DNA of 64,000 nt from Ptiloglossa arizonensis (GCF_051014685.1 NW_027478719.1:372001-436000), one strand, 5' to 3'. Counted from the stretch's first letter, positions 1-12,513 are shown. Made by a program: numbers and translations. Notes: a model not told the origin generated them from the sequence alone.

Positions 1-380
1 ATAGGAATTTTTGGGTTAGGTCAATCCGTCGCGAGATATGGGAGTTTGAAACCAAGAAATGGTTGAGAAGGCAAAAAATTTTTCGCAATTCTGTTGCTCC
101 AAACGCTTAACCAGAATGGCCTAGGGAAAAAATACACACACCGTTGTAATCGGGCGAGTTTCTACTTTCAGATTCAACAGGAATTTTTGGGTTATGTCAA
201 TCCGTTCGCGAGATATGGGAGTTTGAATACAAGAAATGGTTGAGAAGGCAAAAAATTTTTCGCAATTCTGCTGCTCCAAACGCTTAACCAGAAAGGCCTA
301 GTGAAAAAATACGCACATCGTTGTAATCGGACGAGTTTCTACTTTCAGACGCAGCAGGAATTTTTGGGTTAGGTCAATCC

Positions 381-397
381 GTTCGCGAGATATGGGA
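381..397 (+). other. CENP-B-box-like site 1 (representative)
   Basis: gttcgcgagatatggga aligned to the mammalian CENP-B box core nTTCGnnnnAnnCGGGn matches eight of the nine fixed bases; the only fixed-base mismatch is T for the first base of CGGG. It recurs in every monomer of the tatggga type. It is weakened where the monomer reads tatggcaga or tatggcgg, and where ccgtcgcg removes one t. Protein binding is not shown by the sequence. No exact core match was found by eye. Confidence 0.35.
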
Positions 398-492
398 GTT
401 TGAAGCCAAGATGTGGTAGAGAAGGCAAAAAATTTTTCACAATTCTGCTGCTCCAAACGCTTAACCAGAATGGCCTAAGGAAAAAATACACA

Positions 493-509
493 TACCGTTG
501 TAATCGGGC
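493..509 (+). other. CENP-B-box-like site 2 (representative)
   Basis: taccgttgtaatcgggc matches the full 17-base CENP-B box (YTTCGTTGGAARCGGGA) at 12 of 17 positions and the fixed core at seven of nine. The mismatches in the core are the two T of TTCG. It lies about 110 bp downstream of site 1 in the same orientation in each monomer. Relationship to CENP-B is inference only. Confidence 0.35.
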
Positions 510-2139
510 GAGTTTCTACTTTCAGATGCAATAGGAATTTTTGGGATAGGTCAATCCGTTCGCGAGATATGGGAGTTTGAAGCCAAAAAATGGTAGAGAA
601 GGGAAAAAATTTTTCGCAATTCTGCTGCTCCAAACGCTTAACCAGAATGGTCTAAGGAAAAAATACACATACCGTTGTAATCGGGCGAGTTTCTACTTTC
701 AGACGCAACAGGAATTTTTGGGTTAGGTCAATCCGTTCGCGAGATATGGGAGTTTGAAGCCAAGAAATGGTTGAGAAGGCAAAAAATTTTTCGCAATTCT
801 GCTGCTCCAAACGCTTAACCAGAATGACCTAGGGAAAAAATACACATACCGTTGTAATCGGGCGAGTTTCTACTTTCAGTTGCAATAGGAATTTTTGGGT
901 TATGTCAATCCGTTCGCGAGATATGGGAGTTTGAAGCCAAGAAATGGTTGAGAAGGCAAAACATTTTTCGCAATTCTGCTGCTCCAAACGCTTAACCAGA
1001 ATGGCCTAGTGAAAAAATACGCATATCGTTGTAATCGGGCGAATTTCTACTTTCAGACGCAGCAGGAATTTTTGTGTTTGGTCAATCCGTTCGCGAGATA
1101 TGGGAGTTTGAAGCTAAGAAATGGTTGAGAAGACAACAAATTTTTCGCACTTCTGCTGCTCCAAACGCTTAACCAGAATGGCCAAGGGAAAAAATACACA
1201 TACCGTTGTAATCGGGCGAGTTTCTACTTTCAGATGCAACAGGAATTTTTGGGTTTGGTCAATCCGTTCGCGAGATATGGGACTTTGAAGCTAAGAAATG
1301 GTTGTGAAGACAACAAATTTTTCCCAATTCTGCTGCTCCAAACGCTTAACCAGAATGGGCTAGGGAAAAAATACACATACCGTTGTAATCGGGCGAGTTT
1401 CTACTTTCACACGCAACAGGAATTTTTGGGTTAGGTCAATCCGTTCGCGAAATATGGCAGATTGAAGCCAAGAAATGGTTGATAAGGCAAAAAATTTTTC
1501 GCAATTCTGCTGCTCCAAACGCTTAACCAGAATGGCCTAGGGAAAAAATACACATACCGTTGTAATCGGGCGAGTTTCTACTTTGAGATGCAACAGGAAT
1601 TTTTGGGTTAGGTCAATCCGTTCGCGAGATATGGGAGTTTGAAGCTAAGAAATGGTTGAGAAGACAACAAATTTTTCCCAATTCTGCTGCTCCAAACGCT
1701 TAACCAGAATGGCCTAGGGAAAAAATACACATACCGTTGTAATCGGACGAGTTTCTACTTTCAGGTGCAATTGGAATTTTTGGGTTAGGTCAATCCGTTC
1801 GCGATATATGGGAGTTTGAAGCTAAGAAATGGTTGAGAAGACAACAAATTTTTCGCACTTCTGCTGCTCCAAACGCTTAACCAGAATGGGCTAGGGAAAA
1901 AATACGCATACCGTTGTAATCGGGCGAGTTTCTACTTTCACACGCAACAGGAATTTTTGGGTTAGGTCAATCCGTTCGCGAGATATGGCAGATTGAAGCC
2001 AAGAAATGGTTGATAAGGCAAAAAATTTTTCGCAATTCTGCTGCTCCAAACGCTTAACCAGAATGGCCTAGGGAAAAAATACACATACCGTTGTAATCGG
2101 GCGAGTTTCTACTTTCAGATGCAACAGGAATTTTTGGGT

Positions 2140-2690
2140 TAGGTCAATCCGTTCGCGAGATATGGGAGTTTGAAGCCAGGAAATGGTTAAAGAAGGCAAA
2201 AAATTTTTCGCAATTCTGTTGCTCCAAACGCTTAACCAGAATGGCCTAGGGAAAAAATACACATACCTTTGTAATCGGGCGAGTTTCTACTTTCAGATGC
2301 AGTAGGAATTTTTGGTTTAGGTCAATCCGTTCGCGAGATATGGGCGTTTGAAGGCAAGAAATGGTTGAGAAGGCAAAAAATTTTTCGCAATTCTGCTGCT
2401 CCAAACGCTTAACCAGAATGGCCTAGGGAAAAAATACACATACAGTTGTAATCGGGCGTGTTTCTACTTTCAGAGGCAACAGGAATTTTTGAGTTAGGTC
2501 AATCCGTTCGCGAGATATGGGAGTTTGAAGCCAAGAAATGGTTAAAGAAGGCAAAAAATTTCTCGCAATTCTGCTGCTCCAAACGCTTAACCAGAATGGC
2601 CTAGGGAAGAAATACGCATATCGTTGTAATCGGGCGAGTTTCTACTTTCAGACGCCGAAGGAATTTTTGGGTTTGGTCAATCCGTTCGCG
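2140..2690 (+). repeat. 3-monomer block copied 1241 bp downstream (3381-3931)
   Basis: The succession gccaggaaatggttaaag, gaaggcaagaaatgg, acatacagttg with gggcgtgtttc, gaggcaacagg and gacgccgaagg occurs here and again 1241 bp (7 monomers) later. The pairing stops near 2690, where this copy reads gagatatgggac and the other reads gaggtatgggag. Confidence 0.85.
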
Positions 2691-2852
2691 AGATATGGGA
2701 CTTTGAAGCTGAGAAATGGTTCAGAAGACAACAAATTTTTCGCCATTCTGCTGCTCCAAACGCTTAACCAGAATGGGCTAGGGAAAAAATACACATACCG
2801 TTGTAATCGGGCGAGTTTCTACTTTCACACGCAACAGGAATTTTTGGGTTAG

Positions 2853-3300
2853 GTCTATCCGTTCGCGAGATATGGGAGTTTGAAGCCAAGAAGTGGTTGA
2901 GAAGGCATACAATTTTTCGCAATTCTGCAGATCCAAACGCTTAACCAGAATGCCCTATGGAGAAAATACACATACCGCTGTAGTCGGGCGAGTTTATACT
3001 TTCAGATACAATTGGAATTTTTGGGTTAGGTCCATCCGTTCGCGAGATATGGCAGTTTGAAGCCAAGAAATGGTTGAGAAGGCAAAAAATTTTTCGCAAT
3101 TCTGCTGCTACAAACGCTTAACCAGAATGCCCTAGGGAAAAAATACACATACCGTAGTAGTCGGGCGAGTTTCTACTTTCAGATGCAATAGGAATTTTTG
3201 GGTTAGTTCAATCCGTTCGCGAGATATGGGAGTTTGAAGCCAAGAAGTGGTTGAGAAAGCGAAAAATTTTTCGCAATTCTGCTGCTCCAAACGCTTAACC
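2853..3300 (+). repeat. Divergent monomers of the gtagtcgggcg subtype
   Basis: Two to three monomers with more substitutions than their neighbours: catacaattttt, ctgcagatcc, gccctatggag, ccgctgtagtcgggcg, tttatactttcagatacaatt. The same gctgtagtc variation appears at about 40850, 46510, 49515, 61025 and 62795. They may be a remnant of an older layer of the array. They are still full length and in register. Confidence 0.8.
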
Positions 3301-3380
3301 AGAATGGCCTAGGGAAAAAATACGCATATCGTTCTAATCGGGCGAGTTTCTACTTTCAGACGCAGCAGGAATTTTTGGGT

Positions 3381-3931
3381 TTGGTCAATCCGTTCGCGAG
3401 ATATGGGAGTTTGAAGCCAGGAAATGGTTAAAGCAGGCAACAAATTTTTCGCAATTCTGTTGCTCCAAACGCTTAACCAGAATGGCCTAGGGAAAAAATA
3501 CACATACCGTTGAAATCGGGCGAGTTTCTACTTTCAGATGCAATAGGAATTTTTGGGTTAGGTCAATCCGTTCGCGAGATATGGGAGTGTGAAGGCAAGA
3601 AATGGTTGAGAAGGCAAAAAATTTTTCGCAATTCTGCTGCTCCAAACGCTTAACCAGAATGGTCTAGGGAAAAAATACACATACAGTTGTAATCGGGCGT
3701 GTTTCTACTTTCAGAGGCAACAGGAATTTTTGATTTAGGTCAATCCGTTCGCGAGATATGGGAGTTTGAAGCCAAGAAATGGTTAAAGAAGGCAAAAAAT
3801 TTCTCGCAATTCTGCTGCTCCAAACGCTTAACCAGAATGGCCTAGGGAAGAAATACGCATATCGTTGTAATCGGGCGAGTTTCTACTTTCAGACGCCGAA
3901 GGAATTTTTGGGTTTGGTCAATCCGTTCGCG
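3381..3931 (+). repeat. Second copy of the 2140-2690 block
   Basis: Same subtype order as 2140-2690, with private substitutions such as ttaaagcaggc and ttgatttaggtc. The rest of the interval to 4251 is ordinary monomers of the agacaac, cacgcaaca/gcagattg and ggtgcaata subtypes leading into the next 176-bp monomer. Confidence 0.85.
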
Positions 3932-4251
3932 AGGTATGGGAGTTTGAAGCCAAGAAATGGTTGAGAAGACAACAAATTTTTCGCAATTCTGCTGCTCCAA
4001 ACGCTTAACCAGAATGGCCTAGTGAAAAAATACGCATATCGTTGTAATCGGGTGAGTTTCTACTTTCACACGCAACAGGAATTTTTGGGTTAGGTTAATC
4101 CGTTCGCGAGATATGGCAGATTGAAGCCAGGAAATGGTTGATAAGGCAAAAAATTTTTCGCAATTCTGCTGCTCCAAACGCTTAACCAGAATGGCCTAGG
4201 GAAAAAATACACATACCGTTGTAATCGGGCGAGTTTCTACTTTCAGGTGCA

Positions 4252-7200
4252 ATAGGAATTTTTGGGTTAGGTCAATCCGTCGCGAGATATGGGAGTTTGA
4301 AACCAAGAAATGGTTGAGAAGGCAAAAAATTTTTCGCAATTCTGTTGCTCCAAACGCTTAACCAGAATGGCCTAGGGAAAAAATACACACACCGTTGTAA
4401 TCGGGCGAGTTTCTACTTTCAGATTCAACAGGAATTTTTGGGTTATGTCAATCCGTTCGCGAGATATGGGAGTTTGAATACAAGAAATGGTTGAGAAGGC
4501 AAAAAATTTTTCGCAATTCTGCTGCTCCAAACGCTTAACCAGAAAGGCCTAGTGAAAAAATACGCACATCGTTGTAATCGGACGAGTTTCTACTTTCAGA
4601 CGCAGCAGGAATTTTTGGGTTAGGTCAATCCGTTCGCGAGATATGGGAGTTTGAAGCCAAGATGTGGTAGAGAAGGCAAAAAAATTTTCACAATTCTGCT
4701 GCTCCAAACGCTTAACCAGAATGGCCTAAGGAAAAAATACACATACCGTTGTAATCGGGCGAGTTTCTACTTTCAGATGCAATAGGAATTTTTGGGATAG
4801 GTCAATCCGTTCGCGAGATATGGGAGTTTGAAGCCAAAAAATGGTAGAGAAGGGAAAAAATTTTTCGCAATTCTGCTGCTCCAAACGCTTAACCAGAATG
4901 GTCTAAGGAAAAAATACACATACCGTTGTAATCGGGCGAGTTTCTACTTTCAGACGCAACAGGAATTTTTGGGTTAGGTCAATCCGTTCGCGAGATATGG
5001 GAGTTTGAAGCCAAGAAATGGTTGAGAAGGCAAAAAATTTTTCGCAATTCTGCTGCTCCAAACGCTTAACCAGAATGACCTAGGGAAAAAATACACATAC
5101 CGTTGTAATCGGGCGAGTTTCTACTTTCAGTTGCAATAGGAATTTTTGGGTTATGTCAATCCGTTCGCGAGATATGGGAGTTTGAAGCCAAGAAATGGTT
5201 GAGAAGGCAAAACATTTTTCGCAATTCTGCTGCTCCAAACGCTTAACCAGAATGGCCTAGTGAAAAAATACGCATATCGTTGTAATCGGGCGAATTTCTA
5301 CTTTCAGACGCAGCAGGAATTTTTGTGTTTGGTCAATCCGTTCGCGAGATATGGGAGTTTGAAGCTAAGAAATGGTTGAGAAGACAACAAATTTTTCGCA
5401 CTTCTGCTGCTCCAAACGCGTAACGAGAATGGCCAAGGGAAAAAATACACATACCGTTGTAATCGGGCGAGTTTCTACTTTCAGATGCAACAGGAATTTT
5501 TGGGTTTGGTCAATCCGTTCGCGAGATATGGGACTTTGAAGCTAAGAAATGGTTGAGAAGACAACAAATTTTTCCCAATTCTGCTGCTCCAAACGCTTAA
5601 CCAGAATGGGCTAGGGAAAAAATACACATACCGTTGTAATCGGGCGAGTTTCTACTTTCACACGCAACAGGAATTTTTGGGTTAGGTCAATCCGTTCGCG
5701 AAATATGGCAGATTGAAGCCAAGAAATGGTTGATAAGGCAAAAAATTTTTCGCAATTCTGCTGCTCCAAACGCTTAACCAGAATGGCCTAGGGAAAAAAT
5801 ACACATACCGTTGTAATCGGGCGAGTTTCTACTTTGAGATGCAACAGGAATTTTTGGGTTAGGTCAATCCGTTCGCGAGATATGGGAGTTTGAAGCTAAG
5901 AAATGGTTGAGAAGACAACAAATTTTTCGCACTTCTGCTGCTCCAAACGCTTAACCAGAATGGCCTAGGGAAAAAATACACATACCGTTGTAATCGGACG
6001 AGTTTCTACTTTCAGGTGCAATTGGAATTTTTTGGTTAGGTCAATCCGTTCGCGATATATGGGAGTTTGAAGCTAAGAAATGGTTGAGAAGACAACAAAT
6101 TTTTCGCACTTCCGCTGCTCCAAACGCTTAACCAGAATGGGCTAGGGAAAAAATACGCATACCGTTGTAATCGGGCGAGTTTCTACTTTCAGACTCAGCA
6201 GGAATTTTTGGGTTTGGTCAATCCGTTCGCGAGATATGGGACTTTGAAGCTAAGAAATGGTTGAGAAGACAACAAATTTTTCCCAATTCTGCTGCTCCAA
6301 ACGCTTAACCAGAATGGGCTAGGGGAAAAATACACATACCGTTGTAATCGGGCGAGTTTCTACTTTCACACGCAACAGGAATTTTTGGGTTAGGTCAATC
6401 CGTTCGCGAGATATGGCAGATTGAAGCCAAGAAATGGTTGATAAGGCAAAAAATTTTTCGCAATTCTGCTGCTCCAAACGCTTAACCAGAATGGCCTAGG
6501 GAAAAAATACACATACCGTTGTAATCGGGCGAGTTTCTACTTTCAGATGCAACAGGAATTTTTGGGTTAGGTCAATCCGTTCGCGAGATATGGGAGTTTG
6601 AAGCCAGGAAATGGTTAAAGAAGGCAAAAAATTTTTCGCAATTCTGTTGCTCCAAACGCTTAACCAGAATGGCCTAGGGAAAAAATACACATACCTTTGT
6701 AATCGGGCGAGTTTCTACTTTCAGATGCAGTAGGAATTTTTGGGTTAGGTCAATCCGTTCGCGAGATATGGGAGTTTGAAGGCAAGAAATGGTTGAGAAG
6801 GCAAAAAATTTTTCGCAATTCTGCTGCTCCAAACGCTTAACCAGAATGGCCTAGGGAAAAAATACACATACAGTTGTAATCGGGCGTGTTTCTACTTTCA
6901 GAGGCAACAGGAATTTTTGAGTTAGGTCAATCCGTTCGCGAGATATGGGAGTTTGAAGCCAAGAAATGGTTAAAGAAGGCAAAAAATTTCTCGCAATTCT
7001 GCTGCTCCAAACGCTTAACCAGAATGGCCTAGGGAAGAAATACGCATATCGTTGTAATCGGGCGAGTTTCTACTTTCAGACGCCGAAGGAATTTTTGGGT
7101 TTGGTCAATCCGTTCGCGAGATATGGGACTTTGAAGCTGAGAAATGGTTCAGAAGACAACAAATTTTTCGCAATTCTGCTGCTCCAAACGCTTAACCAGA

Positions 7201-7280
7201 ATGGGCTAGGGAAAAAATACACATACCGTTGTAATCGGGCGAGTTTCTACTTTCACACGCAACAGGAATTTTTGGGTTAG
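4252..7280 (+). repeat. Long HOR copy 2 (pairs with 1-2852)
   Basis: Begins with the same 176-bp subtype (ccgtcgcgag at 4277) as position 26 and follows copy 1 monomer by monomer. At about 6178-6354 it carries one additional monomer of the gactcagca / tttggtc / gggacttt / ttcccaattc subtype that copy 1 lacks. After that the register is shifted by exactly one repeat. This is the signature of unequal exchange. Confidence 0.9.
6178..6354 (+). repeat. Single monomer present only in HOR copy 2
   Basis: Copy 1 at about 1905-1930 passes directly from tacgcataccg to cacgcaacagg. Copy 2 inserts gactcagcagg...gggtttggtc...ttcccaattc...gggctagggg before the same cacgcaacagg. The monomer type is common elsewhere in the window (for example about 14335 and 19467), so it is an internal gain here or a loss in copy 1. 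Confidence 0.88.
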
Positions 7281-8799
7281 TTCAATCCGTTCGCAAGATA
7301 TGGGAGTTTGAAGCCAAGAAATGGTTGAGAAGGCAAAAAATTTTTCGCACTTCTGCTGCTCCAAACGCTTAACCAGAATGGCCTAGGGAGAAAATACACA
7401 TGCCGTTGTAATCGGGCGAGTTTCTACTTTGAGATGCAAAAGGAATTTTTGGGTTAGGTCAATCCGTTCGCGAGATATGGGAGTTTGAAGCCAAGAAATG
7501 GTTGAGAAGACAACAAATTTTTCGCAATTCTGCTGCTCCAAACGCTTAACCAGAATGGCCTAGTGAAAAAATACGCATATCGTTGTAATCGGGTGAGTTT
7601 CTACTTTCAGACGCAGCAGGAATCTTTGGGTCAGGTCAATCCGTTCGCGAGATATGGGAGTTTGAAGCCAAGATGTGGTACAGAAGGCAAAAAATTTTTC
7701 ACAATTCCGCTGCTCCAAACGCTTAACCAGAATGGCCTAGGGAAAAAATACACATACCGTTGTAATCGGGCGAGTTTCTACTTTCAGATGCAATAGGAAT
7801 TTTTGGGATAGGTCAATCCGTTCGCGAGATATGGGAGTTTGAAGCCAAGAAATGGTAGAGAAGGGAAAAAATTTTTCGCAATTCTGCTGCTCCAAACGCT
7901 TAACCAGAATGGTCTAAGGAAAAAATACACATACCGTTGTAATCGGGCGAGTTTCTACTTTCAGACGCAACAGGAATTTTTGGGTTAGGTCAATCCGTTC
8001 GCGAGATATGGGAGTTTGAAGCCAAGAAATGGTTGAGAAGGCAAAAAATTTTTCGCAATTCTGCTGCTCCAAACGCTTAACCAGAATGACCTAGGGAAAA
8101 AATACACATACCGTTGTAATCGGGCGAGTTTCTACTTTCAGATGCAATAGGAATTTTTGGGTTATGTCAATCCGTTCGCGAGATATGGGAGTTTGAAGCC
8201 AAAAAATGGTTGAGAAGGCAAAACATTTTTCGCAATTCTGCTGCTCCAAACGCTTAACCAGAATGGGCTAGGGAAAAAATACGCATACCGTTGTAATCGG
8301 GCGAGTTTCTACTTTCAGACTCAGCAGGAATTTTTGGGTTTGGTCAATCCGTTCGCGAGATATGGGACTTTGAAGCTAAGAAATGGTTGAGAAGACAACA
8401 AATTTTTCGCAATTCTGCTGCTCCAAACGCTTAACCAGAATGGGCTAGGGAAAAAATACACATACCGTTGTATTCGGGCGAGTTTCTACTTTCACACGCA
8501 ACAGGAATTTTTGGGTTAGGTCAATCCGTTCGCGAGATATGGCAGATTGAAGCCAGGAAATGGTTGATAAGGCAAAAAATTTTTCGCAATTCTGCTGCTC
8601 CAAACGCTTAACCAGAATGGCCTAGGGAAAAAATACACATACCGTTGTAATCGGGCGAGTTTCTACTTTCAGGTGCAATAGGAATTTTTGGGTTAGGTCA
8701 ATCCGTCGCGAGATATGGGAGTTTGAAACCAAGAAATGTTTGAGAAGGCAAAAAATTTTTCGCAATTCTGTTGCTCCAAACGCTTAACCAGAATGGCCT
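7281..8799 (+). repeat. Satellite stretch linking two HOR blocks
   Basis: Monomers in order: gttcaatccgttcgcaag, agacaac with gggtgagtttc, a gatgtggtacagaagg copy, gggataggtc/tagagaaggg, gacctaggg, gttatgtc/aaaacattttt, gactcagca, ttgtattcggg with cacgcaaca, gcagattg, and a 176-bp monomer (ccgtcgcgag at 8703). About 7560-7800 closely matches about 10920-11160 (gatgtggtacagaagg and ttcacaattccg in both). Confidence 0.85.
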
Positions 8800-10575
8800 A
8801 GGGAAAAAATACACACACCGTTGCAATCGGGCGAGTTTCTACTTTCAGATGCAACAGGAATTTTTGGGTTATGTCAATCCGTTCGCGAGATATGTGAGTT
8901 TGAAGACAAGAAATGGTTGAGAAGGCAAAAAATTTTTCGCAATTCTGCTGCTCCAAACGCTTAACCAGAATGGCATAGTGAAAAAATACGCATATCGTTC
9001 TAATCGGGCGCGTTTCTACTTTCAGACGCAGCAGGAATTTTTGAGTTAGGTCAATCCGTTCGCGAGATATGGGAGTTTGAAGCCAAGATGTGGTAGAGAA
9101 GGCAAAAAATTTTTCACAATTCTGCTGCTCCAAACGCTTAACCAGAATGGCCTAGGGAAAAAATAGACATACCGTTGTAATCGGGCGAGTTTCTACTTTC
9201 AGATGCAATAGGAATTTTTGGGATAGGTCAATCCGTTCGCGAGATATGGGAGTTCGAAGCCAAAAAATGGTAGAGAAGGGAAAAAATTTTTCGCAATTCT
9301 GCTGCTCCAAACGCTTAACCAGAATGGTCTAAGGAAAAAATACACATACCGTTGTAATCGGGCGAGTTTCTACTTTCAGACGCAACAGGAATTTTTGGGT
9401 TAGGTCAATCCGTTCGCGAGATATGGGAGTTTGAAGCCAAGAAATGGTTGAGAAGGCAAAAAATTTTTCGCAATTCTGCTGCTCCAAACGCTTAACCAGA
9501 ATGACCTAGGGTAAAAATACACATACCGTTGTAATCGGGCGAGTTTCTACTTTCAGTTGCAATAGGAATTTTTGGGTTATGTCAATCCGTTCGCGAGATA
9601 TGGGAGTTTGAAGCCAAGAAATGGTTGAGAAGGCAAAACATTTTTCGCAATTCTGCTGCTCCAAACGCTTAACCAGAATGGCCTAGTGAAAAAATACGCA
9701 TATCGTTGTAATCGGGCGAATTTCTACTTTCAGACGCAGCAGGAATTTTTGTGTTTGGTCAATCCGTTCGCGAGATATGGGAGTTTGAAGCTAAGAAATG
9801 GTTGAGAAGACAACAAATTTTTCGCACTTCTGCTGCTCCAAACGCTTAACCAGAATGGCCTAGGGAGAAAATACACATACCGTTGTAATCGGGCGAGTTT
9901 CTACTTTCAGATGCAACAGGAATTTTTGGGTTAGGTCAATCCGTTCGCGAGATATGGGAGTTTGAAGCTAAGAAATGGTTGAGAAGACAACAAATTTTTC
10001 GCACTTCTGCTGCTCCAAACGCTTAACCAGAATGGGCTAGGGAAAAAATACGCATACCGTTGTAATCGGGCGAGTTTCTACTTTCAGACTCAGCAGGAAT
10101 TTTTGGGTTTGGTCAATCCGTTCGCGAGATATGGGACTTTGAAGCTAAGAAATGGTTGAGAAGTCAACAAATTTTTCGCAATTCTGCTGCTCCAAACGCT
10201 TAACCAGAATGGGCTAGGGAAAAAATACACATACCGTTGTATTCGGGCGAGTTTCTACTTTCACACGCAACAGGAATTCTTGGGTTAGGTCAATCCGTTC
10301 GCGAGATATGGCAGATTGAAGCCAAGAAATGGTTGATAAGGCAAAAAATTTTTCGCAATTCTGCTGCTCCAAACGCTTAACCAGAATGGCCTAGGGAAAA
10401 AATACACACACCGTTGTAATCGGGCGAGTTTCTACTTTCAGATGCAACAGGAATTTTTGGGTTAGGTCAATCCGTTCGCGAGATATGGGAGTTTGAAGCT
10501 AAGAAATGGTTGAGAAGACAACAAATTTTTCGCACTTCTGCTGCTCCAAACGCTTAACCAGAATGGGCTAGGGAA
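8800..10575 (+). repeat. 10-monomer block copied 3716 bp downstream
   Basis: Matches 12516-14291 at a constant offset of 3716 bp (21 monomers less one base), including rare markers: gaatggcatagtg, cgttctaatcgggcgcg, tagacataccg, and tacacacaccg at 10403 / 14119. It diverges at about 10575, where this copy reads tacacat and the partner reads tacgcat. Confidence 0.88.
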
Positions 10576-12513
10576 AAAATACACATACCGTTGTAATCGG
10601 GCGAGTTTCTACTTTCACACGCAACAGGAATTTTTGGGTTAGTTCAATCCGTTCGCAAGATATGGGAGTTTGAAGCCAAGAAATGGTTGAGAAGGCAAAA
10701 AATTTTTCGCACTTCTGCTGCTCCAAATGCTTAACCAGAATGGCCTAGGGAGAAAATACACATGCCGTTGTAATCGGGCGAGTTTCTACTTTGAGATGCA
10801 AAAGGAATTTTTGTGTTAGATCAATCCGTTCGCGAGATATGGGAGTTTGAAGCCAAGAAATGGTTGAGAAGACAACAAATTTTTCGCAATTCTGCTGCTC
10901 CAAACGCTTAACCAGAATGGCCTAGTGAAAAAATACGCATATCGTTGTAATCGGGTGAGTTTCTACTTTCAGACGCAGCAGGAATTTTTGGGTTAGGTCA
11001 ATCCGTTCGCGAGATATGGGAGTTTGAAGCCAAGATGTGGTACAGAAGGCAAAAAATTTTTCACAATTCCGCTGCTCCAAACGCTTAACCAGAATGGCCT
11101 AGGGAAAAAATACACATACCGTTGTAATCGGGCGAGTTTCTACTTTCAGATGCAATAGGAATTTTTGGGTTATGTCAATCCGTTCGCGAGATATGGGAGT
11201 TTGAAGCCAAAAAATGGTTGAGAAGGCAAAACATTTTTCGCAATTCTGCTGCTCCAAACGCTTAACCAGAATGGCCTAGTGAAAAAATACGCATATCGTT
11301 GTAATCGGGCGAGTTTCTACTTTCAGACGCAGCAGGAATTTTTGGGTTTGGTCAATCCGTTCGTGAAATGTGGGAGTTTGAAGCTAAGAAATGGTTGAGA
11401 AGACAACAAATTTTTCGCACTTCTGCTGCTCCAAACGCTTAACCAGAATGGCCTAGGGAAAAAATACACATACCGTTGTAATCGGGCGAGTTTCTACTTT
11501 CAGATGCAACAGGAATTTTTGGGTTAGGTCAATCCGTTCGCGAGATATGGGAGTTTGATGCTAAGAAATGGTTGAGAAGACAACAAATTTTTCGCACTTC
11601 TGCTGCTCCAAACGCTTAACCAGAATGGGCTAGGGAAAAAATACGCATACCGTTGTAATCGGGCGAGTTTCTACTTTCAGACTCAGCAGGAATTTTTGGG
11701 TTTGGTCAATCCGTTCGCGAGATATGGGACTTTGAAGCTACGAAATGGTTGAGAAGACAACAAATTTTTCGCAATTCTGCTGCTCCAAACGCTTAACCAG
11801 AATGGGCTAGGGAAAAAATACACATACCGTTGTATTCGGGCGAGTTTCTACTTTCACACGCAACAGGAATTTTTGGGTTAGGTCAATCCGTTCGCGAGAT
11901 ATGGCAGATTGAAGCCAGGAAATGGTTGATAAGGCAAAAAATTTTTCGCAATTCTGCTGCTCCAAACGCTTAACCAGAATGGCCTAGGGAAAAAATACAC
12001 ATACCGTTGTAATCGGGCGAGTTTCTACTTTCAGGTGCAATAGGAATTTTTGGGTTAGGTCAATCCGTCGCGAGATATGGGAGTTTGAAACCAAGAAATG
12101 TTTGAGAAGGCAAAAAATTTTTCGCAATTCTGTTGCTCCAAACGCTTAACCAGAATGGCATAGTGAAAAAATACGCATATCGTTCTAATCGGGCGCGTTT
12201 CTACTTTCAGACGCAGCAGGAATTTTTGGGTTAGGTCAATCCGTTCGCGAGATATGGGAGTTTGAAGCCAAGATGTGGTAGAGAAGGCAAAAAATTTTTC
12301 ACAATTCTGCTGCTCCAAACGCTTAACCAGAATGGCCTAGGGAAAAAATAGACATACCGTTGTAATCGGGCGAGTTTCTACTTTCAGATGCGATAGGAAT
12401 TTTTGGGATAGGTCAATCCGTTCGCGAGATATGGGAGTTTGAAGCCAAAAAATGGTAGAGAAGGGAAAAAATTTTTCGCAATTCTGCTGCTCCAAACGCT
12501 TAACCAGAATGGT
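10576..12513 (+). repeat. Satellite stretch, mixed subtypes, with a 3-monomer local repeat at its end
   Basis: Includes a copy of the 7281-7800 monomers (about 10640-11160) and a monomer with ttcgtgaaatgtgggag at about 11360 that is related to about 26757. It ends with the 176-bp monomer at 12065. The gaatggcatagtg monomer and its two followers (12157-12500) recur exactly 531 bp on (12688-13031). Confidence 0.85.

Larger units (their letters stand above)
1..2852 (+). repeat. Long HOR copy 1 (pairs with 4252-7280)
   Basis: About 16 monomers whose variant order is repeated at 4252-7280. The first monomer is the 176-bp subtype (ccgtcgcgag at 26, aaaccaag). It is followed by the gttatgtc, gatgtggtagag, gggataggtc, gacctaggg and aaaacattttt subtypes in that order. 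From 1 to 1925 the offset to the partner is 4251 bp with only scattered substitutions, for example gcttaacc at about 1165 against gcgtaacg at about 5418. From about 1926 the offset becomes 4428 because the partner holds one additional monomer. The match ends where this copy reads ggtctatccg and the partner reads gttcaatccg. Confidence 0.9.

Noticed and set aside
13..20. TTAGG / GGGTTAGG resembling insect or vertebrate telomere repeats in each monomer
   Set aside because: It occurs once per monomer and never in tandem, is often changed to gttatgtc, gtttggtc or gataggtc, and has no telomere-like context. Treated as coincidence.
381..397. tRNA B-box or RNA polymerase III promoter around gttcgcgag
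   Set aside because: It does not fit the B-box consensus (GGTTCGANTCC), and no A box or cloverleaf could be made from the surrounding bases.
2538..2852. 104-codon plus-strand open frame starting MVKEGK, recurring at 6966, 29794, 35106, 36876, 37584, 48551, 51557, 53153, 55983 and 57577
   Set aside because: The start arises from a one-base insertion in the 178-bp subtype and the length from a tttggtc variant that removes the usual TAG. Recurrence follows copying of the DNA block, not selection on a protein. The opposite strand is open over the same DNA.
8798..9133. 111-codon minus-strand open frame (similar ones at 12514-12849, 17115-17450, 26317-26652; 106 codons at 28618-28938)
   Set aside because: The translation is a 59-residue satellite-derived period read almost twice. 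The same frame is interrupted in most monomers, and there is no signal, domain or codon-level conservation.
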